Positions 34,455 to 41,936 of a DNA stretch of 64,000 nt are shown here, piece by piece (position 1 is the stretch's first letter; each line of letters begins with the position of its first letter). A program made the translations under genes and the position numbers. Source of the DNA: Actinoplanes campanulatus. GTDB lineage: Bacteria > Actinomycetota > Actinomycetes > Mycobacteriales > Micromonosporaceae. A model generated the notes under the pieces. That model had not been told where the DNA came from. It made no database searches and saw nothing but the letters and a program-made list of their open reading frames with translations. Location: NCBI RefSeq assembly GCF_014647795.1, contig NZ_BMPW01000009.1, positions 288,134 to 352,133 on the forward strand, given 5' to 3'.

Positions 34455-35084
34455 TGATCTTCTTTCCTGTCCCGGCTCACCCGGAACCTGAGTGAGCCGG
34501 GCGAATCTATCGGGCCCCGGCAACGATTCGATCAACTTGACGGCCCGCAAACTGAGGCGAATCGCACACCGGCGAGGCGCGGCCGCGTGGTTGGGCGCGT
34601 GAGGGTGGGTGGGCGCGTACGGCGGGGCGTTGCGGGGTGGGTGGGCGCGTACGGCGGGGCGTTGCGGGGTGGGTGGGCGCGTACGGCGGGCTTTGCGTGT
34701 GCGGTGGCCGGGGTTATCGGCCAGGCGGGTGCTCACGATGTCGCGGGCGTGTGCGCTTGCCGTTCCTGGCTGCCGCGGGGACGGTGGGCGGTGCTGCTGC
34801 GGCCGACGCGACGGTAGGCAGGGCGCTGCGGGCGGTGGTGGTGGGCGAGGGCGCTGCGGGCGGCGGCGGGCCGAGCTGCCGCGGGGGCGGTGGGCAGGGG
34901 TGGTGTGTGGGTGGGTGACCACCGATCTACGCCCGGCGGGCGCGGCACAGGCTGGAGCGGGCAGTGAGATCGCGTGGCAGGGCGGAACTGCCCTGGAAAG
35001 GACGGGGCGAGGTCGCGCGTACCGGAAAGGAAAAACCGGAAGGAAACGCGGACCTCGACCCCGAGAGCTGAGCGTGCGGTGCGG
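34455..35084. other. 630-bp noncoding region
   Basis: No credible gene was found here; the reading frames are biased by G-rich repeats. The stretch contains the 5' region of the lipoprotein gene, a 32-bp tandem repeat at 34602-34690, and a second G-rich area with near-duplicate GGGCGCTGCGGGCGG segments around 34820-34865. It separates the lipoprotein from the end of the nine-gene minus-strand operon. Confidence 0.6.
34602..34690. repeat. 32-bp tandem repeat, about 2.7 copies
   Basis: The segment GGGCGCGTACGGCGGG recurs at 34611, 34643 and 34675 with an exact 32-bp period; copies are almost identical. It lies about 150 bp upstream of the lipoprotein start in noncoding DNA. No role is evident. 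Confidence 0.8.
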
Positions 35085-35828
35085 TCAATGGTCGCGGAGG
35101 AGGGAGCCCGCGCCGTAGATCTTGTCGTTGATGCCGTTCTCGCGGAGGGCCATCCACCAGGTGGCCGCGTTGATGGCGATCACCGGCTTGCCCAGCCAGC
35201 GTTCGGCCTCGTCGGCCAGGCGGACCATGGAGAGGTTGGTGCCGCACTGGACGATGGCGTCGACGTCGGGGGTGTTGACGGTGAGGATGGCGGCGCGCAG
35301 TTCGTCCTCGGTCACGTGGGCGATGGAGACCGCGGTCGGGCACTTCAGACCCTCGATGGCGGTCACCTCGAAACCGATCTCGCCGAAGAAGCGGACCACG
35401 TTGGCGTCGCCGACCGGCTGGTAGGGGGTGACCACGCCGATCCTGCGGGCACCGTAGAGCTTGAGGGCCCGCTCGCACGCCTCGGCGCCGGTGGCCACGT
35501 CCAGGCCGGTGATCTCCCTGATCTGGGCCACGAACTCGCGGTTGCCCTCGACGCCGCCCCAGAACGTCTCGGCGGACATGCCCATCACCATGTAGTCGGG
35601 TTCGCACGTGAGGACCCGCTCGCAGGCGAAGCCGATCTCGGCGCGGATCTGGACCAGCAGGTTCTCGAACTCGGCGTCGTCGGACAGGTTCTGGTTGCGG
35701 ATGTGGATGCGGGAGAAGTGCGAGGTCACCCCGGGTACGGCCATCGAGTGGAAGTCCGGCTCGACGATCGTGTTGGTGGACGGGGCGATGACGCCGAACT
35801 TGCGGCGCCAGCCGAGGGCGTCGGTCAT
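35085..35828 (-). CDS. Maleate isomerase / arylmalonate decarboxylase family protein
   Basis: This 247-residue protein belongs to the Asp/Glu racemase superfamily, subgroup of maleate cis-trans isomerase (NicE) and arylmalonate decarboxylase. The N-terminus FGVIAPSTNTIVEPDF is typical. The second catalytic cysteine is present as Cys195 in VQCGTNLSM, but the first site reads MGMSAETFWGG (Gly83-Met84-Ser85) without Cys, as in arylmalonate decarboxylases. It may therefore decarboxylate or isomerise a substituted malonate or maleate. ATG 35828 overlaps the membrane-protein stop by 4 bp. It is the last gene of the operon starting at 43591. Confidence 0.86.
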   Translation of the reverse strand: MTDALGWRRKFGVIAPSTNTIVEPDFHSMAVPGVTSHFSRIHIRNQNLSDDAEFENLLVQIRAEIGFACERVLTCEPDYMVMGMSAETFWGGVEGNREFVAQIREITGLDVATGAEACERALKLYGARRIGVVTPYQPVGDANVVRFFGEIGFEVTAIEGLKCPTAVSIAHVTEDELRAAILTVNTPDVDAIVQCGTNLSMVRLADEAERWLGKPVIAINAATWWMALRENGINDKIYGAGSLLRDH

Positions 35829-36466
35829 CGAGCAGCTCCGATCAGTGCGGGACGAGTGGCGCGGAGGGTGAGCCACGCGGCCACCAGGAGGCACGCCTGG
35901 GCGGCGGTGTTGATCGACTGTTCGAGCCACTGGAAGGCGACCGTGTGATGCTCGCCGGACGACCGCAGCGGCACCAGGCCCATCACCAGGACCAGGCCGA
36001 GCACGTAGAGGGACACCGCCCACCACTGTCGGTGCCGGCCCGCGACGACCGCACCGAGCACACTGATCGCGGTCACGCCCAGCGTGGCGGCGACGAAGAG
36101 CGGGTTGAGGCTGCCGGCCGGCATTGATCCGGCCACACACAACCCGAAGGCCAGCCCGAACGGCCAGAACCGGGTCGGCTTCCCCCGGCGGACGGTGACC
36201 GCCAGCGACCAGGACAGCAGCGCGGCACCGGCCGCCATCAGCGGGAACAGGGCCTGTTCGAGCAGCGTCCAGTCGCCGGCGCCGGCGGAGTACCCGAGTT
36301 TCCAGGCGCATTTGGCGATGCCGCCGGCGCCGATGAGGATGGCGCCGGCCAGGCCGGCCTTGCGCGCGGACTCCACCGGCGCGGTCCGGGCGAGCAGGGC
36401 GAATCCCACGGTCCCGAAGATCACCGGTACGAAGTCCTCGAGCGCGAGGATGATCGGATAGTCCAT
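35825..36466 (-). CDS. Multi-pass membrane protein, unknown function
   Basis: I do not recognise the family. The 213-residue protein has about seven hydrophobic segments (for example FVPVIFGTVGFALLA, AGLAGAILIGAGGIAK, FPLMAAGAALLSWSLAV, GLAFGLCVAGSM, VTAISVLGAVVAG, VLGLVLVMGLV and AQACLLVAAWLTL) and charged loops containing Trp and Arg. It starts at ATG 36466, overlapping the SDR stop by one base (TGATG), and overlaps the following gene by 4 bp. Tight coupling suggests a transport or electron-transfer role for this pathway, but nothing in the sequence proves it. Confidence 0.75.
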   Translation of the reverse strand: MDYPIILALEDFVPVIFGTVGFALLARTAPVESARKAGLAGAILIGAGGIAKCAWKLGYSAGAGDWTLLEQALFPLMAAGAALLSWSLAVTVRRGKPTRFWPFGLAFGLCVAGSMPAGSLNPLFVAATLGVTAISVLGAVVAGRHRQWWAVSLYVLGLVLVMGLVPLRSSGEHHTVAFQWLEQSINTAAQACLLVAAWLTLRATRPALIGAAR

Positions 36467-37221
36467 CAGGCGTCCCCGAAGAGGTCGCGCTTGCGGAATC
36501 CGGCGGTGGCGAACCGGTAGGCGGCCTTCGGCCCGGTCAGCCAGGCGACCCGGCCGCCGTTTCTCGTGCCGGCCAGCACCTTCGCGGCGAGCCAGGGGGT
36601 GACCGTCTCGACCCGGTCGGCCAGGATGTTGAAGATCTTCTTCGCCTTCTCCAGTTCGGCCGGGTCGTAGTCCTGGATGAGCAGGTCGGTGACGACCATG
36701 CCGGGGGAGAGCAGGCCGACCTTGACCGGGGTGCCCTTCAGCTCCTTGGCCATCGCCAGGGTGGCGTAGGTGAGGGCCCGTTTGGTCGCGCCGTACGGCG
36801 TCAGGCCGGGCACGATCTGCCCGTTCGAGCCGAGCCCCTCCATGTTCCACAGCGCGCCGTGCCCCTGGGCGAGCATCGCTTCGAGGACGACCGCGCTGGC
36901 GTGCAGTGTCCCGCGGAGGTTGAGCCCGACGACCGCATCGATCTCCGCCGGGGGAAGGTCCCACAGCGGCCTGCGCGAATTGGATATCCCGGCGTTGTTC
37001 ACCCAGATATCGACTTTTCCAAATTTATCGGTTGTGGCGTCCCAAAGGTTGCGGACATCTGTCCGTTTCGTCACGTCGGCGGCAACGGCGAGGGCGTCGG
37101 CCGGCCCGTCCGTGGGGATGGTCCGACCGCAATAGGCGACCGAAGCGCCCTGATCGAGGAACGCGCGGACGAGACCCTGCCCGATCCCGCGCGTTCCCCC
37201 GGTGACAACGACAACCGTCAT
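36466..37221 (-). CDS. Short-chain dehydrogenase/reductase
   Basis: This 251-residue classical SDR has the nucleotide-binding TGGTRGIG at about residues 8-15, the NNAG motif (near 88), a catalytic Tyr/Lys pair in YGATK (about 151-155) and SPGMVVTDL. The catalytic Ser position lies in the NMEGLGSNG segment. It reduces or oxidises a carbonyl/alcohol with NAD(P)H. The Arg in TRGIG and the CGRT at the end of strand 2 hint at NADP preference. ATG 37221 overlaps the upstream stop by 4 bp. Plant chlorophyll b reductases are also SDRs, which is only a loose analogy. Confidence 0.92.
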   Translation of the reverse strand: MTVVVVTGGTRGIGQGLVRAFLDQGASVAYCGRTIPTDGPADALAVAADVTKRTDVRNLWDATTDKFGKVDIWVNNAGISNSRRPLWDLPPAEIDAVVGLNLRGTLHASAVVLEAMLAQGHGALWNMEGLGSNGQIVPGLTPYGATKRALTYATLAMAKELKGTPVKVGLLSPGMVVTDLLIQDYDPAELEKAKKIFNILADRVETVTPWLAAKVLAGTRNGGRVAWLTGPKAAYRFATAGFRKRDLFGDA

Positions 37222-38138
37222 GAGCGCCACTCCAGGAGACCGTGCAGCACCGAATCCAGATTGCCGCCGTGGAACAGCTCGTAGACGACCGCGAGCTGCC
37301 TGCCGGCCGACATCCCGGGCGCCGCGTCGATCGAGAACTCCCGCGCCTTGACTTTCCCAACGTCGGTGAAGTGCAGCGACTGGAACGACGCCCGGCCGAA
37401 CCCGATCGCGTTGCCCCACGCCTGCGGCCCCTCGAAGAACAGCCGGTTGCCGTCCCGCCGGGTGTCGGCGGTGAACACCCGGTCCAGGCCGGCGCCCTGC
37501 CAGGACACCGTCCGCCGGGTGCGGAGCAGGTCGATCGGCTCCAGCGCGATGGACGCCGACACGGTGCCGCGCAGCTTCTGGTCGGCGCCCCACAGCTCCA
37601 GCTCGCCGGTGAACGCGCCGGCCTGCTTCGTCGGCAGGATGTACGGCACCGGGCCGTTCCGGGTCTCCGCCTCGATCAGGTCCTCCACGAGAGAAGGAAC
37701 CCGCGTGTAGAGGCCGTTGAAGCAGCCCACCATGGCCCACCCCTGGTAGAGCACCGACGAGTAGACCTGCGTCTCGCCGTCCGGCAGCACCTGGTTCCAG
37801 GTGTTGAGGTCGACCTGCCAGCCGGGCCCGTAGTAGTGCGAGTCGACGAACGACCCGTAGGGCTGCCCGGTCCCGAAGAAGTCCGGCCCGGTGTAGACCC
37901 GGTTGGCGTCCGAGTCGACGACACCGAACGAGAACGGCGCGCCCAGCCGGAACTGCCCGGCCAGCGGGCCGCCACCGATCAGACCACCATCCATTCTGTA
38001 CGTGGTGACGCCGTCGACGAAGTCCGACGACCGCCGGATCTCCTCGAATCCGCACCAGGTGCCGTTGTGGTCGAACAGCGACGGCCGCCCGTGCCACTCC
38101 CCGGCGATCCTTTTCTGCCAAACGGACGGTTCAGTCAT
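37218..38138 (-). CDS. Unrecognised beta-rich protein in the RCCR/Rieske operon
   Basis: I do not recognise this 306-residue protein. It starts WQKRIAGEWHGRPSLFDHNG, lacks a signal peptide and consists mostly of alternating hydrophobic/polar segments suggesting two beta-barrel-like halves: about 10-150 with many Tyr/Gly/Trp, and about 170-300. The N-terminal IAGEWHG and strand pattern resemble calycin/lipocalin-like proteins, including bilin lyases, but this is weak. It overlaps the RCCR-like gene by 8 bp and the SDR gene by 4 bp, so it acts in the same pathway. It could be a binding protein or an isomerase. Confidence 0.7.
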   Translation of the reverse strand: MTEPSVWQKRIAGEWHGRPSLFDHNGTWCGFEEIRRSSDFVDGVTTYRMDGGLIGGGPLAGQFRLGAPFSFGVVDSDANRVYTGPDFFGTGQPYGSFVDSHYYGPGWQVDLNTWNQVLPDGETQVYSSVLYQGWAMVGCFNGLYTRVPSLVEDLIEAETRNGPVPYILPTKQAGAFTGELELWGADQKLRGTVSASIALEPIDLLRTRRTVSWQGAGLDRVFTADTRRDGNRLFFEGPQAWGNAIGFGRASFQSLHFTDVGKVKAREFSIDAAPGMSAGRQLAVVYELFHGGNLDSVLHGLLEWRS

Positions 38139-38823
38139 TGCTCACCAGGGCCAGGCGTACCGATTCACTCTGCTCCTCGCCGAGGAGGCGGACCGTCTGC
38201 TTCCACACCGGGTCGATCTCCGGGCTGAACAGCAGCTCCCGGTGGGCGGCGTCCCGTGCGGCGGTGCCCTCCGCCTTGACGCCGCTCTCGACCAGCGCGG
38301 CCCAGTGCGACAGGTAGGCGTCGACCGCGTCGCCGATGCCCTCGAAAGCCGCCGCGGTCGCCCGGTTCACCAGCATCCACGGCGACATCAGGGCGTACTG
38401 GCGGGGCGTGAGGTGGGCCGGCGTGAGACCCTCGCGGCCGCTCACCTCCTGATACGGAGCGGTCAGCGGCTCATACACGGAATCCAGGTAGTCCAGCGAC
38501 GTGGCCAGGTCGATCCGGGGGATGAGATCCAGGTGGAACGCGTAGTTCTCGCCATTCGCCACCGAGTCCAGCGTGAAGTGCGGCACGCCCGAGCCAGGGG
38601 CGGTGAACGCGAAGATCATGTGGCTGTCCAGACCGATCATCGGTACGACCAGCGACACGTTCACGACTTTGACGACGGTGCCCGTACCCCGCCAGATTTT
38701 GATCTTGCCGACCGGGTCCGGGCTCATCGGCGACGTGAGCGCGCGCTCGGAGTCGAGCGAGACCGCGAAGCGGGCGAGGATCTTGTCGAGCGTGGTGTCG
38801 GAGAGTGCTTCGGGCAGGCTCAC
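38131..38823 (-). CDS. RCCR-like protein 2 (red chlorophyll catabolite reductase family)
   Basis: This 230-residue protein has the segment order I associate with plant RCCR: VPHFTLDSV, then FHLDLIPRIDL followed by LDYLDSVYEPL, then MSPWMLVNRA, a helical HWAALVESG region, and a C-terminal HRELLFSPEIDPVWKQTVRL with LLGEEQSESV. Plant RCCR reduces the opened chlorophyll product with ferredoxin; its reported acidic pocket residues would correspond to Asp86 and Asp204 here. It starts at GTG 38823, overlapping the Rieske oxygenase stop by 4 bp. The match is from memory of the family and not computed. Ferredoxin-dependent bilin reductases are a distant alternative. Confidence 0.65.
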   Translation of the reverse strand: MSLPEALSDTTLDKILARFAVSLDSERALTSPMSPDPVGKIKIWRGTGTVVKVVNVSLVVPMIGLDSHMIFAFTAPGSGVPHFTLDSVANGENYAFHLDLIPRIDLATSLDYLDSVYEPLTAPYQEVSGREGLTPAHLTPRQYALMSPWMLVNRATAAAFEGIGDAVDAYLSHWAALVESGVKAEGTAARDAAHRELLFSPEIDPVWKQTVRLLGEEQSESVRLALVSND

Positions 38824-40019
38824 TTGTCCTCTTCCTCCGGATCGGCACCCGTCAGGCGGGCGGCGGCGACGGTCGGATGCTCGCCACGGGCCTTGTGCAC
38901 CCAGGCGCGGGACAGCTCCGTGTTCTCCCGGCGGGCCGGCGATCCGATCACCGTGGCGGTGCGTCTCGGCACGTCACCGGTGATGAAGTCCTCCTCGTTG
39001 AGCAGCCAGCCCTTGTCGGCCAGCTCCTGGCGCCGGCGGCGGTACTCGACGGCGATGATGTCGCTCTTGATGTGCAGCTCGGCGCCGAGGTCGAAGGGCA
39101 GCAGCTCGGGCCGCACCTTGTCGACCACCGCCGCGTCCTCGTAGAAGATCCGCATGGTCCGGTTGATGGCGTCCCTGTTGGCCCATTTCCCGGTGAAGAA
39201 CGTGCGCAGCGCGACCCACTTGACCAGCGTGGTCGTCTCGTCGATCGGGATGTTGGTGTCATAAATGATCATGTCGCCGATCGGCAGCCGCACGTGCAGC
39301 TTGATCAGGTTCGGCAGCATCCAGCCGGCCGACGTGGTGACCGGCGGCCGCTTCTTCAGATCGTTGCCGATCAGCCGGCCGAACTTCCCCCATAGACCGC
39401 TCGGCTTCGGCGGGTGCAGATCCACCGTCGCGAACGCCGACCACTCGTCCGGATGCTCGACCTCGTAGTCCGGCACCTGCGGCATGTCCGGGTTGCCGAA
39501 CCGTCCGGCATGGACGAACGGCGCGTGCGCGATGTCGCAGCCGTTCTCCAGGATCCGCTCGTAGTTGGCCTTCCACAGGAACTCGCCGGTCACCGTGCGG
39601 AACCTGCCGCCGTTCTCCACAAGGTCGTCGAATTCCGGCCACACCGGCATCGGCGGGCGCTCCTCCTCCGGGAGATCACCCATGAAGACCCAGACGAAAC
39701 CATATTTTTCCTGTACGGGGTACGAGTCCACCCGCGCCTTCTTGGGAATGCCCCGCCCCGGCAGGTTCGCCGGGATCTTGACGCAGGCGCCGTCCGGCTC
39801 GTACTCCCAACCGTGGTACGGGCACACGATCTTGTCGTCGTTGAGCCACCCGCCGGAGAGCGCGGCCCCCCGGTGCACACACAGATCGCTCAGCGCGACG
39901 ACCCGTCCCTGCCTGGGCGTCCGGTAGATCACCAGGTACTGCCCGAGGACCGTGATCCGCTCCGGCTTGGTGGTCACCTTGTCGGAGAACTCCACCGCGT
40001 ACCAGAAGTTCTTGAGCAT
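38820..40019 (-). CDS. Rieske non-haem iron oxygenase, pheophorbide a oxygenase-like context
   Basis: This 399-residue alpha subunit has a Rieske [2Fe-2S] domain with ligands Cys47 and His49 (CVHRG) and Cys66 and His69 (CPYHGW). The catalytic domain has the mononuclear iron motif around Asp162, His165 and His170 (ENGCDIAHAPFVH). The family inserts oxygen into rings, steroids or, for PaO, opens the chlorin macrocycle; no C-terminal membrane helices or CxxC tail of plant PaO are present. ATG 40019 is chosen because GGAGGTG lies 6 bp upstream; GTG 40028 is the alternative. Its reductase and ferredoxin are not in the window. Confidence 0.92.
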   Translation of the reverse strand: MLKNFWYAVEFSDKVTTKPERITVLGQYLVIYRTPRQGRVVALSDLCVHRGAALSGGWLNDDKIVCPYHGWEYEPDGACVKIPANLPGRGIPKKARVDSYPVQEKYGFVWVFMGDLPEEERPPMPVWPEFDDLVENGGRFRTVTGEFLWKANYERILENGCDIAHAPFVHAGRFGNPDMPQVPDYEVEHPDEWSAFATVDLHPPKPSGLWGKFGRLIGNDLKKRPPVTTSAGWMLPNLIKLHVRLPIGDMIIYDTNIPIDETTTLVKWVALRTFFTGKWANRDAINRTMRIFYEDAAVVDKVRPELLPFDLGAELHIKSDIIAVEYRRRRQELADKGWLLNEEDFITGDVPRRTATVIGSPARRENTELSRAWVHKARGEHPTVAAARLTGADPEEEDK

Positions 40020-40024
40020 GGCTG

Positions 40025-40984
40025 TCACCTCCGCCGGATGCCGGCGATGTCGGGATTCTGGAGAGCCTTGTCGAGCGCGTCACCGGAGGCGCCGCGTAGG
40101 TGGACGTCGAGGAACGCCGCGGTGACGTCCACCAGGGCGGCACGGGTGGCCGCCGGATCGGTGGTGGCCTCGGAGTCGAGGAACGCCCGGGCGGCGGTGT
40201 CGTCGACCGGGTGCACGATCCCGAAGTGGTTCGCCCCGGCGAAGGTGACCTGCACGTTCGCGCCGTCCGCGGTGGGCAGCGCCTCGTCGAAGGTGCGGCT
40301 GATCGGATCCCGCCTGGTCGCGGCGTCCTCGCCGTAGCGGTCCGCCGAGCCGTTGATGACGCCGTCGTTCTCGCCGTTCATCAGCAGCACCGGGCAGTCC
40401 ACCTGGGCGGGAAGAACCGTGCCGGCCGGCCAGCCGAGCATGGTCGCCACCATGGTGTGGGTGCCGTAGGCGGCGACCACCCTGACCCGCGGGAAGAACC
40501 GGGCGCTCTGGAGGATGACGGTGCCGCCCGCGGAGTGCCCGATGAGGCCGACGTTGTCCAGATCGAGAAGGTTCTCCACCGGGCCGGTCATCTTCGACAG
40601 CGCCTCGATGACCGCCGGCACCGACGGGGTGGTGGCGCGCGTGCCGTAGGCGTCCGGCTTCGCCGCGGCCAGCTCGACGCCGGGGGTGATCCCCTTCAGG
40701 CCGCCGAACAACTCACCCACCCAGTCGTAGGTGACCGCCACGAAACCGCGCGACGCGAGTTCGACCGCCAGCCAGCGGTAGGCCTCCTGGCCGACGTTCA
40801 CCCCGGAGACGATCAACACCACGGGGTACGGGGCGAGCGCCGGATCGGCGGGGAAGACGCCGGACAGCCGTTCCACATCCGAGCCGGTCGGCTTCGACGG
40901 GTAGAAGACCCGCAGGTGAGCGGTGTCGAAGGGGGCTTCTGCGCCGGGGATCGTGGCGGCCCACCAGACCGAACGGACGCTCAT
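40025..40984 (-). CDS. Alpha/beta hydrolase, chlorophyllase-like
   Basis: This 319-residue cytosolic alpha/beta hydrolase has the triad Ser151 (GLIGHSAGG), Asp207 (MNGENDGV) and His253 (GANHFGIVHP). The order RVFYPSKP..., PYPVVLIVSGVNVGQEAYRW, ASRGFVAVTYDWVG and GHSAGG is shared with chlorophyllase/dienelactone-hydrolase-type esterases, which act on side-chain esters. It begins at ATG 40984, overlapping the RCCR-like gene stop by one base. No signal peptide is seen. The neighbours make an ester on a tetrapyrrole (phytyl or methyl) a reasonable candidate, but any ester is possible. Confidence 0.86.
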   Translation of the reverse strand: MSVRSVWWAATIPGAEAPFDTAHLRVFYPSKPTGSDVERLSGVFPADPALAPYPVVLIVSGVNVGQEAYRWLAVELASRGFVAVTYDWVGELFGGLKGITPGVELAAAKPDAYGTRATTPSVPAVIEALSKMTGPVENLLDLDNVGLIGHSAGGTVILQSARFFPRVRVVAAYGTHTMVATMLGWPAGTVLPAQVDCPVLLMNGENDGVINGSADRYGEDAATRRDPISRTFDEALPTADGANVQVTFAGANHFGIVHPVDDTAARAFLDSEATTDPAATRAALVDVTAAFLDVHLRGASGDALDKALQNPDIAGIRRR

Positions 40985-41817
40985 CACCCGGCCGCCGAAT
41001 CCTGCGCACCGGGCCGCGGCAGTTCGCGATCGCCGCCCCAGAGGGCCCGGACCAGCCTGTTCGTCGTCTCCTCGCCGAAGAAGCGGACCCCCATCACGTT
41101 CGCCGGGTCCCGTTCGGCGATGTTGCGGCGGATCGTCTCGTCGGTCGCGGCCAGTGCCGCCTGCTCCTCCGCCGGCACCGGCTCGGCCTCGTCGACCCAG
41201 CGCAGCCAGCGGTCCACGTGCGCGTGCGCCCGGGCCGCCACGATGTCGAGGTTGCGCTGCGAACGCTCGAACGAGAAGCAGTACGCGGTCGGCGACAGGC
41301 TCGCCCGGATGAACCCGGCCCGGCTCACGAAGTAGTCGAACTCCGGGTCGCCCCGCAGCTCCAGCCACTCCTCGTTGACCGGCTCGTAGTACCTGTCGTA
41401 GTACTCGCCGTCCTCGACCAGGTTGGTCCGCGGCACCGAGTCGAAGTAGAACCAGCCGCCCGGCCACACCAGCAGCGCGATGCCCAGGTGCGGCACCTTG
41501 ACCTGAGGGCCGAGCCAGGCGGTCAGGTGCAGGTTGGCGAAGCTGGCGCCCGGGTTGCCGATCCACGAGTGGACCAGCCAGTCGATCTCCGGTCCGGAGT
41601 ACGCCTCCAGGGAGCCGCCGGGGCCGTCGGGATAGCTGCCGTATGTCTGGAGACCCAGGGTGGACGGGTCACGCTTCAACTCGAAGCGGGCGTCGATCTT
41701 CGCCTTCAGATCGGCGAGGAGTTGCCGGTAGAAGTTGAACGTGTCGTGCACGTCGATGGCCGGCGAGTCGTCGACCATGTCCTCTACGTGCCGGATCGTC
41801 TCGGCCACTATGTGCAC
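40984..41817 (-). CDS. RCCR-like protein 1 (red chlorophyll catabolite reductase family)
   Basis: This 277-residue protein shows the strongest resemblance to plant RCCR in the window. Matching segments in order are PEIDWLVHSWIG (about 76), VPHLGIALLVW, FDSVPRTNLVEDGEYYDRYY (about 126), FIRASLSPTAYCFSF (about 169) and TIRRNIAERDP...FFGEETTNRLV (about 228-255). In the plant enzyme the last part reads similarly around a catalytic Asp (Asp237 here), whereas the partner acid position appears to be Ala. The start is ATG 41817. The 100 bp upstream hold a degenerate repeat. I have compared it from memory only; a profile search would decide. Confidence 0.7.
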   Translation of the reverse strand: MHIVAETIRHVEDMVDDSPAIDVHDTFNFYRQLLADLKAKIDARFELKRDPSTLGLQTYGSYPDGPGGSLEAYSGPEIDWLVHSWIGNPGASFANLHLTAWLGPQVKVPHLGIALLVWPGGWFYFDSVPRTNLVEDGEYYDRYYEPVNEEWLELRGDPEFDYFVSRAGFIRASLSPTAYCFSFERSQRNLDIVAARAHAHVDRWLRWVDEAEPVPAEEQAALAATDETIRRNIAERDPANVMGVRFFGEETTNRLVRALWGGDRELPRPGAQDSAAG

Positions 41818-41936
41818 CCTTCGTTATCGAATCAATGCGTCGTGTCAAGTCAATGTGTGTATGAAGTCAAGTCAATGCGTCATGTCGAGCCGCTGTTGTG
41901 ACCGAGCCGCTGTGTCGTCAGCGGGTCAATGCGTCG
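41818..41936 (-). repeat. Degenerate repeats downstream of the nitrilase gene
   Basis: The 100 bp between the nitrilase stop and the RCCR-like start, plus the gene end, contain three copies of TCAATGCGTC (41832, 41872, 41926) and two of CGAGCCGCTG. On the minus strand, GACGCATTGAC repeats the last codons of the nitrilase gene, so this looks like slippage of its 3' end. No gene lies here. Confidence 0.6.

Noticed and set aside
41818-41936. Repeats suspected of being a small mobile element or CRISPR
   Set aside because: Only three short, unevenly spaced words, no spacers or conserved direct repeats, no cas or transposase gene.
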